This document shows, piece after piece, positions 22,961 to 31,899 of a stretch of 64,000 nt of DNA (position 1 is the first letter of the stretch; every line of letters starts with the position of its first letter). Under the pieces are notes generated by a model. That model was not told the DNA's origin. It saw only the letters and a list, made by a program, of their open reading frames with translations, and made no database searches. A program made the translations under genes and the position numbers. Source of the stretch: Ruixingdingia sedimenti (GTDB taxonomy: Bacteria > Pseudomonadota > Alphaproteobacteria > Rhodobacterales > Rhodobacteraceae); assembly GCF_031432425.1 (NCBI RefSeq), contig NZ_JAVKPH010000002.1, forward strand, positions 62,001-126,000. The letters run 5' to 3'.

Positions 22961-24460
22961 CTATGCCTCGCCCATGCCCTCGGCGGGCTTTCCGGCGCTG
23001 CCGTGGCGGACCTTCTGCTCGATCCGGGCGCCCACGCCGGGGTCGATGCTTTTCCAGTAGCCGATGGCGCGGCTCAGCACCGGTTCCCGCACCCCGCCCA
23101 GAAGGCTGCCCGCGACCTGATCCACCAGTTCGGCGCGCTGCGCGTCGTCCATCACCTCGCGCACCAGAATGCCGGGCTGGGTGAAATCGTCGTCGTCCCG
23201 GCGCAGGGTATAGGCGCTGCGGACCATGGGGCCGTCGGCCTCCCACCCGTCGGCCACGGGGCCGGTTTCGTCCGCCCATGCGCGGCCGTGGCTGTTGGGC
23301 ACATAGACCGGGGCATTGCCCGCATGGTGATAGGCCATCTGGCCGTCGAACATATAGGTGTTCACCGGCACCTTGGGCTGGTTCACCGGCAACTGGTGGA
23401 AATTCGTGCCGATCCGGTTCCGCTGCGCGTCGTTATAGGCGAAGGCGCGGCCCAGAAGCATCTTGTCGGGCGAAAGCCCGATCCCCGGCACGGTATTGCC
23501 GGGCGAGAACGCCGCCTGTTCGATCTGGGCGAAGAAATTCTCGGGGTTGCGGTTCAGCACCATCCGCCCCACCCGGTGCAGCGGATAATCCGCATGCGGC
23601 CATGTCTTGGTCAGGTCGAACGGGTTGAGGCGATAGGTTCCGGCATCCTCATAGGGCATGATCTGGACCGACAGGACCCAGCCCGGATGATCGCCCCGCG
23701 CGATGGCGTCGAACAGGTCGCGGCGGTGGAAATCGGCATCCGACCCGGCCATGGCGGCGGCCTCGGCATTGGTGAAGAATGCCATCCCCTGTTCGGTGTG
23801 GAAATGGTACTTGACCCAGAACCGCTCGCCCCCCGCATTCACCCACATATAGGTGTGCGAGCCATAGCCGTTCATGTTGCGCCATGTGCGCGGCAACCCG
23901 CGCCGGCCCATCAGATAGGTGACCTGATGGGCGCTCTCGGGGTTGTTGGTCCAGAAATCCCACTGCATGTGGTTGTCGCGCAGGCCGGAATCCGGCAGCC
24001 GTTTCTGGCTGCGGATGAAATGCGGGAACTTCATCGGGTCGCGCACGAAGAAGATCGGCGTGTTGTTGCCCACGAGGTCGTAGTTGCCCTCGGCGGTGTA
24101 GAATTTCAGGCTGAACCCGCGCACATCGCGCCAGGTGTCGGGGCTGCCCATCTCGCCCGCGACGGTCGAGAAACGGGCCAGCATCTCGGTTCTGGCGCCC
24201 TTCTGGAACAGCGCGGCCCGGGTCCAGGCCGACATGTCCTCGGTCGTCTCGAAGATGCCGAAGGCGCCGGCGCCCTTGGCGTGGGGCTGGCGCTCGGGCA
24301 CCTTTTCGCGGTTGAAATGCGCCATCTGTTCAAGAAAATGCACATCGTGCAGCAGGATCGGGCCATCGGGCCCGATGGTCAGCGAGTTGCGGTCGCTCGG
24401 CGCGGGGGCGCCCGTGCTCATGGTCGAGCCGGTCGCGCGCGGATTGCCTTGATCTGACAT
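22961..24460 (-). CDS. katA: Monofunctional heme catalase (clade 3-like, small subunit)
   Basis: This cytoplasmic H2O2 disproportionation enzyme has 499 residues, the small-subunit size. The essential His is in RQPHAKGAGAFG near 60, LARFSTVAGE and FSLKFYTAEGNYDLVGNNTP follow, the distal Asn region is present, and the heme-ligand Tyr block is RAFAYNDAQRNRIG near 345. YRLNPFDLTKTWPHADYP lies between. ATG 24460 has AGGAGG about seven bases upstream. A sigma-70-like promoter lies 50-80 bases upstream. No OxyR box could be defined by eye. Confidence 0.96.
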   Translation of the reverse strand: MSDQGNPRATGSTMSTGAPAPSDRNSLTIGPDGPILLHDVHFLEQMAHFNREKVPERQPHAKGAGAFGIFETTEDMSAWTRAALFQKGARTEMLARFSTVAGEMGSPDTWRDVRGFSLKFYTAEGNYDLVGNNTPIFFVRDPMKFPHFIRSQKRLPDSGLRDNHMQWDFWTNNPESAHQVTYLMGRRGLPRTWRNMNGYGSHTYMWVNAGGERFWVKYHFHTEQGMAFFTNAEAAAMAGSDADFHRRDLFDAIARGDHPGWVLSVQIMPYEDAGTYRLNPFDLTKTWPHADYPLHRVGRMVLNRNPENFFAQIEQAAFSPGNTVPGIGLSPDKMLLGRAFAYNDAQRNRIGTNFHQLPVNQPKVPVNTYMFDGQMAYHHAGNAPVYVPNSHGRAWADETGPVADGWEADGPMVRSAYTLRRDDDDFTQPGILVREVMDDAQRAELVDQVAGSLLGGVREPVLSRAIGYWKSIDPGVGARIEQKVRHGSAGKPAEGMGEA

Positions 24461-24512
24461 GGGGAACCTCCTGACAGGTCTGGGGCGGGGCAAGCCCTGG
24501 ATGCCGGGGGCC

Positions 24513-24540
24513 ATGTTACGGCACCGGCGCAGCTATTCAA
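24513..24540 (-). promoter_or_regulatory. Sigma-70-type promoter of the catalase gene
   Basis: On the minus strand, -35 TTGAAT (24535-24540), a 16-base spacer and -10 TAACAT (24513-24518) would start transcription about 45 bases before the catalase ATG. Four of six -10 bases match the consensus. Confidence 0.45.
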
Positions 24541-24604
24541 CCATTGCGGTATTCACGATGCAGATTGCCCGCCCGGCCCTGGTCCCCGGATGGCCGCGGG
24601 GGCG

Positions 24605-24770
24605 AGGTTCTGCACGCGCCCCGCGCAGGGGGCGACATGCCCGCCTCGACCGGATCGTGGTCGTCCACCAGGTTTCTACCCGCGCCCTCGAGAAGGGGAC
24701 GACCACCAGCCCTCGACGCCCTCGCAGTCGGGCAGGGAGTTTCCACCCACGCTCCGCGAAGGGGGCGGCT
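24605..24770. CRISPR. Degenerate three-repeat CRISPR relic, type I-C-like
   Basis: Three ~32-base repeats occur at an exact 67-base period (24605, 24672, 24739) with 35-base unrelated spacers between them. They share GTTTC-N-ACCC-N-CGC at one end and GGGG(A/G)CG(A/G)C at the other, with a weak internal dyad, like the common I-C repeat family. The first copy has lost a base, and all three differ at several positions. No cas gene lies within the window. The array sits between catalase and the hydantoinase operon end, and looks dead. Confidence 0.65.
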
Positions 24771-24822
24771 GAATGCCCTTGCGGCCGGACATTCCCGCCC
24801 CCGCCCGTGCTGCATCGGCCTG

Positions 24823-26592
24823 TCAGGCCCGGGGTCTGGCGCGTTGCTGGCGTGTCGCCTCGGGGTCGACGAGGTACAGGCCCTTCCCGGCCGGCGAGGG
24901 GGTCAGGACCACGCCATAGACGTCGCGCGCGCGCGCGACCGACACCCAGCCTTCGGACACGTCATGCGCGACGCGTTCCGGGTCGCGCTCGAACGGGTCG
25001 CCATAGCCGCCCCCGCCGCCGGTATGCGACACCAGCCGCTCGCCCGGCACGATCACCTGCGTGCCCGCCATCGGCAGGTCCACCCGGTTTCCGTCCCGGT
25101 CGATCTTCCAGCCGTCCGACCCCGTGCCCGTCAGCCCGCCGCGCACCCCGCGCGCGGGGTTTTCGTGGCCGTCGAAGGTATAGGCCGCCATCATCGGCCG
25201 GTTCCGGCATCCATAGACCACCCGCGAGCCGAGCGCCCCGCGATGCCGCCCCGCGCCCTCGGAATCGGGGATCAGGCGCTTTTCCCACACCAGCAGGGGG
25301 TATTTCTGTTCGTCCACCTCTGTGCTGTCGTGATACATCAGCGAGGCGGCGACGGGCAGGTAGTAGGTCGGCCAGCCATCGGCCTCGGGGCCCCCCGGCC
25401 CGCCGGTCGAGGCGAGGAAGACCTGGTTCACATAGGCCTCGTCGCCATAGCGCTGATCCTCGCCCGAGATCACGGCATAGGAAATCCCCATCCCGAGCGC
25501 GCCTTCGGCCAGCCCGAAGCCTTCGCCCAGACGGGCGAAGGCGGCCTGGGTCAGCGTGACCAGACGGTCGGCGATGTTCGTCGTCGCCATGGAACAGGAA
25601 TGCGGGAACTTGGGGATGCCCGCGATGCAGCCTTCGCGCAGTTGCACGGAAATGCGGCGGAAACTGCCCGCGTTGTGCGGCACCTCCGGGTCGATGGAGT
25701 TGAAGACGCCCGTCATCACGTTGTTCGTCGCGCAGGCCCGGGATTCGTTCAGCCCGCCGGGGTAGTTGTCGGGGTTGTCGCGCAGGTCGAGGTCGATCCG
25801 GCCCTCGGTGCTGTCGATGGTGACGGTCACTTTCAGCGGCACGCCCTCGGGCAGGTTGGGGTAGGGGTCGTGGCGGGCCTCGCCGGTGATCCGCCCGCCC
25901 GGCAGCCTGCCGATGGCGTCGATCATCCGCCGCTCGCTGTAGTCGAACCAGTCGCGGATGAAGGCGCGCACGGCGTCGCGCCCGTATTCCGCGCACAATT
26001 CCTTCAGCCGCCGTTCGGCGATCCGCGCCGCGCCGAGGGTGGCCAGATAGTCGCCGTACCACTGGTCGGGCACGCGGATGCGGCGGCGGCACATGCGGAT
26101 GATGTCGGCCACATCGCGGAAGTCGCGCTGGATCAGGACACAGGGAAAGATCAGCGCGCCTTCCTCGTACACATCGCGCGCGGCGGGCATGTAGGTCGTG
26201 GGCAGCGCATTGCCGCAATCCGCCTGATGCGCCTTGGCGCAGGCGGTGAACATGTGTTCGCCCTCGAAGAACACCGGCACGAGGATCGCATGGTCGGCGG
26301 CATGGGTGTTGCCCAGATAGGGGTCGTTGTGCAGATAGGCGTCGCCCTCGCGGAAATCCTCGTGCAGGTCGGTCATCGCCCTGGCGAGGAACTCGGTGCC
26401 GATGACATGGACGGGCAGCCCCTCGGCCGAGGCGAGAAGTTCGTTGTCCGAGGTGATGATCGAGCAGGAAAAATCCCGCGCGGTGTTCAGCACCGCCGAA
26501 CGCCCGGCACGCAGCAGGGTGTTGGTCATCTCGCGCACGATGCAGTCGAGGCGGTTCGACAGGATGGCGAGCAGAAGCGGTTCGGTCGTCAT
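24823..26592 (-). CDS. hyuB: Hydantoinase B/oxoprolinase-family subunit
   Basis: This 589-residue beta partner of an ATP-dependent amidohydrolase acts on cyclic amides such as hydantoins, oxoproline or lactams. Typical stretches are FSCSIITSDNELLASAEGLP near 42, FREGDAYLHNDPYLGNTHAAD near 80, IFPCVLIQRDFRDVADIIRM, and GGGGGYGDPFERDPERVAHD at the C-terminal part. It starts two bases after hyuA stops, so the pair is coupled. It is the last gene of the catabolic cluster. The exact substrate is not evident. Confidence 0.94.
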   Translation of the reverse strand: MTTEPLLLAILSNRLDCIVREMTNTLLRAGRSAVLNTARDFSCSIITSDNELLASAEGLPVHVIGTEFLARAMTDLHEDFREGDAYLHNDPYLGNTHAADHAILVPVFFEGEHMFTACAKAHQADCGNALPTTYMPAARDVYEEGALIFPCVLIQRDFRDVADIIRMCRRRIRVPDQWYGDYLATLGAARIAERRLKELCAEYGRDAVRAFIRDWFDYSERRMIDAIGRLPGGRITGEARHDPYPNLPEGVPLKVTVTIDSTEGRIDLDLRDNPDNYPGGLNESRACATNNVMTGVFNSIDPEVPHNAGSFRRISVQLREGCIAGIPKFPHSCSMATTNIADRLVTLTQAAFARLGEGFGLAEGALGMGISYAVISGEDQRYGDEAYVNQVFLASTGGPGGPEADGWPTYYLPVAASLMYHDSTEVDEQKYPLLVWEKRLIPDSEGAGRHRGALGSRVVYGCRNRPMMAAYTFDGHENPARGVRGGLTGTGSDGWKIDRDGNRVDLPMAGTQVIVPGERLVSHTGGGGGYGDPFERDPERVAHDVSEGWVSVARARDVYGVVLTPSPAGKGLYLVDPEATRQQRARPRA

Positions 26593-26594
26593 CG

Positions 26595-28658
26595 TCAGCA
26601 CTCCTTCGCCATCATGTAGTCGCCGTTGGGCAGGACCGTGGCCGTCCAACCGGGGAAGACGACGATGGTCGTGGTGGGTTCCAGGATGATGCAGGGCCCT
26701 TGCAGGATCGTCCCCGCCGGCAGGTTGGCGCCGTCATAGCGGGCCGTGGGTTCCGGGCTGTCGCCGCCGAACCAGCTTTGCCCCACCGCCAGCGGTTCGG
26801 CGCTGGCGGCGGTCTGCGCCCCGCGTTCCAGCCGGGGCCGGGGCAGGCGGGCGATGGCGCGCGCCTTCCAGCCGATGCATTCGACGCCCTGTCCCGGTTC
26901 GCTGACCGCAAAGACCCGTTCATGCGCGGCGTGGAAACCCGCGATCATCGCCTCCACATCCTCGCGTCCCGCAAAGGCGGCGCCCCGCAGCGGCACGTCC
27001 AGTTCCCAGATCTGTTGGGGATAGCGCGCCTCGACAAGGAATTCGCGGGCCTGCCGGTCCTTCGGCGTCTCGATCCGGTCGAAGAAAGCGTCGATCTGCG
27101 CGTCGAGCCGCGCGAGTTCGGCATTGACCGCCGCATGGTCGAAATCGCGGGTGTCGGCGCGGCGGCTGGCGCTGAATTCCGTCACGATGTCGGAGAAAAG
27201 CCCGCCCGAGGCCGACAGCGTGCCGGCGGTGCGCGGCACCAGCGCGCGGCTGGACCCCAGAAGTTCCGCGATGCGCCCGATGGTCATGCCGCCCGCGCCG
27301 CCGCCTGCGATCAGCAGCGACTTGCGCGGGTCGAGCCCCTCGTTGACGGTGATGCTGCGGATCGCGTTCACCATGTTCTCGGTGGCGATGGTCAGGATCG
27401 CATGGGCCGCCTTGTGCAGGCCGATGCCTAGGGGCTCGGCCACGTTCATCCTGATCGCCCGTTCCGCCGCCGCCGGGTCGAGCCGCATCCGCCCGCCCAG
27501 AAAGAAGTCGGGGTCGATATGACCCATCACAAGGCTCGCATCCGTCACCGTCGCCCAGGTGCCGCCCTGGCCGTAGCAGGCCGGGCCCGGCGTCGATTTC
27601 GCGCTTTGCGGCCCGACATGCAGCAACCCGCCCGGGTCGATCCAGGCGATGGAACCGCCGCCCGCGCCGATGTTGCGGATGTCGACGGCCGACAGGCCCG
27701 TCATATGGCCGGTATATTGCCCGCCGATCCAGGTTTCGCGGGTGAACTTCATGTTCCCGTCGCGCACGATGGACACGTCGAAGCTGGTCCCGCCCATGTC
27801 GCAGACGATGATGCTGTCCTCGTCGGGCGCATTGGCGCGTCCGGCGACCGGGGCCATGGCGGGGGCCGAATTGACGGTGTAGATCGGCCGCGCCGCCACG
27901 TCCTCCACCCCCAGAACGCCGCCGAAGGACGTGCCGACGAGCAATTGCCCGTCAAAGCCGCCCCGGCGCAGGTCGGTTTCCATCTCGCGCAGGTGGCGTT
28001 GCATCAGCGGTTTCAGCGAGGCGTCGATGGCGGCCGAGGACGCGCGCCGGTATTCGCGCAGGATCGGGTTGATCTGATGCGACAGCGTGACCGGCACGCC
28101 CGGCAGGTCGCGCGCAAGGATCTCTGCCACGCGCAATTCGTGCGCGGGGTTGACGATGGACCACAGCAGGCAGACCGCCACCGCCTCCACCCCCCGCAGG
28201 TCGGCGGCGATTTCGGCCACCCGCGTCTCGTCCAGCGGGATCAGGATGCCGCCTTCGGCGTCGATGCGTTCGGGCACCTCGAAGGTCAGCCGGCGGGGGA
28301 TATAGGGGTCGGGGTAGGGATGGCGGAAATCGAAGGGGTTGAGCTTGCCGCCCTCGCGCAGGACCAGCGTGTCGGGGTGGCCCTGCGTGGTCAGAAAGGC
28401 CGTCCGTGCGACATCGCCGGTGATGATCGCATTGGTGGAAAAGGTGGTGCCATAGGTGAACAGCGAGGTCTGCGACAGAAGCCCCCGAAGGTCGGTCCCG
28501 ATATCGCCGGCCGCCGCCGTCAGGGCGGCGGAGATGCCGTCGAACACACGGTCATAGGTGGTGAGCGCCTTGTCGATCCAGAGTTGCCGGGTCGCGGTGT
28601 TCGTTATCACCACGTCGCTGAACGTACCCCCGGTGTCCACTGCAATGCGGAATGTCAT
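26595..28658 (-). CDS. hyuA: Hydantoinase A/oxoprolinase-family ATP-binding subunit
   Basis: The 687-residue actin-fold ATPase subunit opens with FRIAVDTGGTFSDVV (phosphate 1 loop), then has TLVLREGGKLNPFDFRHPYP, the Asp/Gly block SIIVCDMGGTSFDVSIV near 300, and LLIAGGGAGGMTIGRIAELL near 455. With HyuB it hydrolyses N-methylhydantoin-, oxoproline- or lactam-like rings at the expense of ATP. Related subunits also act as acetone carboxylases, but no third gamma gene is present. The start is ATG 28658 (MTFRIAVDTGG), 144 bases after the regulator. Confidence 0.94.
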   Translation of the reverse strand: MTFRIAVDTGGTFSDVVITNTATRQLWIDKALTTYDRVFDGISAALTAAAGDIGTDLRGLLSQTSLFTYGTTFSTNAIITGDVARTAFLTTQGHPDTLVLREGGKLNPFDFRHPYPDPYIPRRLTFEVPERIDAEGGILIPLDETRVAEIAADLRGVEAVAVCLLWSIVNPAHELRVAEILARDLPGVPVTLSHQINPILREYRRASSAAIDASLKPLMQRHLREMETDLRRGGFDGQLLVGTSFGGVLGVEDVAARPIYTVNSAPAMAPVAGRANAPDEDSIIVCDMGGTSFDVSIVRDGNMKFTRETWIGGQYTGHMTGLSAVDIRNIGAGGGSIAWIDPGGLLHVGPQSAKSTPGPACYGQGGTWATVTDASLVMGHIDPDFFLGGRMRLDPAAAERAIRMNVAEPLGIGLHKAAHAILTIATENMVNAIRSITVNEGLDPRKSLLIAGGGAGGMTIGRIAELLGSSRALVPRTAGTLSASGGLFSDIVTEFSASRRADTRDFDHAAVNAELARLDAQIDAFFDRIETPKDRQAREFLVEARYPQQIWELDVPLRGAAFAGREDVEAMIAGFHAAHERVFAVSEPGQGVECIGWKARAIARLPRPRLERGAQTAASAEPLAVGQSWFGGDSPEPTARYDGANLPAGTILQGPCIILEPTTTIVVFPGWTATVLPNGDYMMAKEC

Positions 28659-28802
28659 TCGCCGTCTCCCCGTCGTTTCGCGTCCGGTCCCGGTGTTCCG
28701 GGTCCCGTGCCGCCCGCCCGGCCTGCCGGAGGGCAACCGGCCAAGCGTGGGATGCTTTCGACAGGTTTTCAAGCGCCATGGCGCCGGTGCATCGGCGGGG
28801 GA

Positions 28803-29585
28803 TCAGTCCTGCCGGTCGGGGGGCGCGAAGAAACCTGCAAGCCGCTGGCGGCTGGCGCGGATGTGGTCGGCCATGGCCTGCCGGGCGGCATTGCCGTCGC
28901 GGGCGCGGATGAAGGCCAGCACGGCGGCATGTTCGGCCAGGATCTCGACCGCGCGGGTGGGGGGCTGAAAATAGACCAGATGGCGGATCACCAGCCAGGC
29001 ATCGTCCTGCGCGTATTCCAGGGACTGCGCCGCGCGCACGAAGCGGCTGTTGCCCGTCGCGCGGGCGATGGCCTCGTGGAAAAGATAGTCGTAGTGGTGG
29101 GTTATCCGCCCTTCCTCATGCGCCTGACGGAACTGGGCCATCGCCTCTTCCATCCGGGCCAGATCGGCTTCGCTGTGGCGTTCGGCGGCAAGGCGCGCGG
29201 CCTCGGGTTCGTAGACGAGGCGGAATTCCAGATCGCTCTGCATCTGGTCGAGCTGTTCGCGCAGCCCCTCGCGGTTGGCAAGCCGCGTCTGCGCCAGATG
29301 ATCGAGCGAGGTGACATAGGTGCCCGACCCGCGCTGCGACGAGACGAGCCCGTCGGCCTTGAGCTTGTCGATGGCCTGCCGCACCACGGGGCGCGAGACG
29401 GAAAAGGCCGCGGCCAGTTCGGGTTCCGACGGCAGGCGGCTGCCGGCGGCGAACCGGCCCGAGGCGATGGCATGGATCAGGCTGCGGTAGATGCGTTCGT
29501 GCAATTCGCCCGGCCGGTCGGTGCCGAACAGGCCATCCGCCGGATCGGGGCGGCTGCCCGCGCGTATCGTCCTGCCTTCGCCCAT
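28803..29585 (-). CDS. GntR-family regulator, FadR/FCD subfamily
   Basis: This 260-residue regulator has a winged helix-turn-helix at about 27-95 (LPSEPELAAAFSVSRPVVRQ, then GLVSSQRGSGTYVT) and an all-helical FCD ligand domain with metal-ligand candidates (HYDYLFHEAIARATGN; LAEHAAVLAFI). It lies inside the cluster it probably controls, between the SDR and hyuA genes. The ligand is likely a carboxylic acid formed by the pathway. That is inference from the subfamily. Confidence 0.92.
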   Translation of the reverse strand: MGEGRTIRAGSRPDPADGLFGTDRPGELHERIYRSLIHAIASGRFAAGSRLPSEPELAAAFSVSRPVVRQAIDKLKADGLVSSQRGSGTYVTSLDHLAQTRLANREGLREQLDQMQSDLEFRLVYEPEAARLAAERHSEADLARMEEAMAQFRQAHEEGRITHHYDYLFHEAIARATGNSRFVRAAQSLEYAQDDAWLVIRHLVYFQPPTRAVEILAEHAAVLAFIRARDGNAARQAMADHIRASRQRLAGFFAPPDRQD

Positions 29586-29597
29586 GTGCCCCCCTTG

Positions 29598-30341
29598 TCA
29601 GATGCAGCGGCCGCCGTCGACGTTCAGCGCCACCCCGGTGATCATCGAGGCGTCGTCCGAACACAGGAACACCGCCGCATTGCCCATGTCCTGCGGCGTG
29701 GAAAAGCGGCCGATGGGGATGGTGGACAGGAATTTGGCGCGCATCTCGGGCGTGTCCTCGCCCATGAACGTGCCCAGAAGCGGCGTGTCGCCCGCCACCG
29801 GGTTGATCGCGTTCACCCGCACGTTGAAGGGCGCCAGTTCGATGGCCATCGCCCGGGTCGCGGCGATGCCCCAGCCCTTGGAGGCGTTGTACCACGTCAG
29901 GTTCGGCCGCGGGCTGACCCCGCCGGTCGAGGCCACGTTCAGGATCGCGCCCGCGCGTTTCGCCTTGAACAGCGGCGCGCAGGCCCGCGCGCCCAGATAG
30001 ACCGAGCGCACGTTGACCGCCATGATGCGGTCGAACAGATCCTCGTCCACCTCGTCCATCGGGCGCGGGGTGTGGCCGATCCCCGCATTGTTGACCAGAA
30101 TGTCGAGCCCGCCGAAGCGCGTCTGCGCGAGGTCCACCGCCGCGGCGAAATCCGCCGCCCGGCTGACATCCGCGGCGATCCATGCGGTATCGTCCAGCGA
30201 GGCGGCGACGGTTTCGGCCAAAGCGGCATTGCGGTCCATGATCACGACCCGCGCGCCCTCGGCCACGAAGGACCGCACGATCCCTTCGCCGAAGCCCGAG
30301 GCGCCCCCGGTCACGATTGCTGTCTTGCCCGCCAGTTTCAT
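29598..30341 (-). CDS. Short-chain dehydrogenase/reductase
   Basis: This classical SDR of about 247 residues has cofactor loop TGGASGFGEGI near 12, NNAG at about 87 (LVNNAGIGH), catalytic Ser in NVASTGG near 136 and YNASKGWG (Tyr-x3-Lys) near 150. The C-terminus is ITGVALNVDGGRC. The acidic MDRNAAL after beta-2 suggests NAD+. I took MKLAGKT (30341) as the start; ATGs five and four codons upstream are possible. It fits an alcohol oxidation step next to the aldehyde dehydrogenase. Confidence 0.92.
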   Translation of the reverse strand: MKLAGKTAIVTGGASGFGEGIVRSFVAEGARVVIMDRNAALAETVAASLDDTAWIAADVSRAADFAAAVDLAQTRFGGLDILVNNAGIGHTPRPMDEVDEDLFDRIMAVNVRSVYLGARACAPLFKAKRAGAILNVASTGGVSPRPNLTWYNASKGWGIAATRAMAIELAPFNVRVNAINPVAGDTPLLGTFMGEDTPEMRAKFLSTIPIGRFSTPQDMGNAAVFLCSDDASMITGVALNVDGGRCI

Positions 30342-30372
30342 ATGCGATTCCATCATGCTTCAGGGGTGATCC

Positions 30373-31866
30373 TCAGTCCAGCCGGATGAAGGCGGCCTTG
30401 GTGTTGAGGTATTCATGCAGATGCTCGACCCCGCCCTCGCGGCCGTATCCGCTCATCCGGTAGCCGCCGAAGGGCACCGCGGGGTCGATGGCGTGGTAGG
30501 TGTTGACCCAGACCGACCCCGCCTGCAACGACCGGATCAGCCGGTGCGTGGTGGTCAGGTCGCGCGTGAACACGCCCGCCGCCAGCCCGTAGGGGGTCGC
30601 ATTGGCGCGGGCCACGGCCTCGTCCAGCGTGTCGAAGGGCAGGGCGGAAATGACGGGGCCGAAGATTTCCTCGCGCGCGATGGTCATGTCGTCGGCCACA
30701 TCGGCGAAAACGGTGGGCTGCACGAAATGCCCGGCGGCGAAGGCGCCCGTGGTCAGCCGCGCCCCGCCCGTCACCAGCCGCGCGCCCTCTGCCGGGCCCC
30801 TGGCGAGGAAGCCCTCCACCCGGTCCAGCTGCCGGCGCGACACCAGCGGGCCCAGATCCGTCGTCTCGTCCAGCCCGTCGCCGAGCCGCAGCCCCTCGGC
30901 AAAGGCGGCGAGGCGGGCGACGAATTCGTCGTGGATCGCGCGCGCCACGAACAGCCGCGATCCCGCGATGCAGATCTGCCCCGAATTGGCAAAGACCGCC
31001 ATCGCCGCAAGCGGCACCGCGCGGTCCATGTCGGCATCGGCGCAGACGATGACCGGCGACTTGCCGCCCAGTTCCAGCGACACCTTCTTGAGGTTCCCGG
31101 CAGAGGCGCGGACGATTGCCTGCCCGGTCGCGGTGGACCCGGTGAACACCAGCTTGTCCACGCCCGGATGCGCGGCCAGCGGCGCGCCCGCCTCGGCCCC
31201 GGTGCCCGTCACCACGTTGACGACGCCGGGGGGCACGCCCGCCTCTGCCATCAGTTCGGCGATCAGAAGGGGGGTCAGGGGGGCCTCTTCGGATGGTTTC
31301 AGCACCACGGTGCAGCCGGTGGCCAGCGCCGGGCCGATCTTCCAGATCGAGGCGGCGGTGGGCGCGTTCCACGGGATGATCGCGCCGACGACGCCCAAGG
31401 GTTCCTTGCGGGTGAAGGACACCACGTCGCCGGGCAGCGAATTGTCGATGGTCGCGCCATGCAGCGCCGTCGCCTGCCCGGCATAGAACCGCAGCATGCC
31501 CACCACCCGGTTGCGGTTCGCCCGCGTCCGCGCGATGGGCATCCCCATGTCGAGCGTGTCCGACAGCGCGAGTTCGTCCCAATGCGCCTCGAACAGATCG
31601 GCGATGCGCAGCAGAAGCTGCTGGCGCTCATAGGGTTTGAAGCGCGACCACGGGCCCTCGAAGGCCGCGCGGGCGGCGGCGACGGCGCGGTCGATGTCGG
31701 CCGCATCGCCCGCGGGCACGCTGGCCAGCACCGCGCCCGTCGCCGGGTTCAGGCTGTCGAAGCGGCGGCCGGATGCCGCCTCGACCCATTCGCCGCCGAT
31801 GAACATCTGCCGCGCCCGCCCGTCCAGCGGGCGGCGCAGCGGTTTCGGGGGGGTGAAAAGCGTCAT
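30373..31866 (-). CDS. Aldehyde dehydrogenase
   Basis: This 497-residue ALDH superfamily enzyme has IIPWNAPTAASIWKIGPALA near 163, the NAD loop FTGSTATGQAIVRA near 243, general-base LELGGKSP near 267, nucleophile NSGQICIAGSRL near 302 and EEIFGPVISALPF near 398. It oxidises an aldehyde with NAD(P)+. In the cluster it may convert a semialdehyde released from a ring-opened amide to the acid. It is 32 bases from the creatininase-like gene. Confidence 0.95.
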   Translation of the reverse strand: MTLFTPPKPLRRPLDGRARQMFIGGEWVEAASGRRFDSLNPATGAVLASVPAGDAADIDRAVAAARAAFEGPWSRFKPYERQQLLLRIADLFEAHWDELALSDTLDMGMPIARTRANRNRVVGMLRFYAGQATALHGATIDNSLPGDVVSFTRKEPLGVVGAIIPWNAPTAASIWKIGPALATGCTVVLKPSEEAPLTPLLIAELMAEAGVPPGVVNVVTGTGAEAGAPLAAHPGVDKLVFTGSTATGQAIVRASAGNLKKVSLELGGKSPVIVCADADMDRAVPLAAMAVFANSGQICIAGSRLFVARAIHDEFVARLAAFAEGLRLGDGLDETTDLGPLVSRRQLDRVEGFLARGPAEGARLVTGGARLTTGAFAAGHFVQPTVFADVADDMTIAREEIFGPVISALPFDTLDEAVARANATPYGLAAGVFTRDLTTTHRLIRSLQAGSVWVNTYHAIDPAVPFGGYRMSGYGREGGVEHLHEYLNTKAAFIRLD

Positions 31867-31899
31867 GGCATCCTCCTGTCGGGCCGTACCGGGGCGGGG

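Noticed and set aside
27519..30389. A 956-codon plus-strand frame across hyuA, gntR and the SDR
   Set aside because: It runs through three real genes on the other strand and an intergenic gap, with no ribosome site and no conserved motif.
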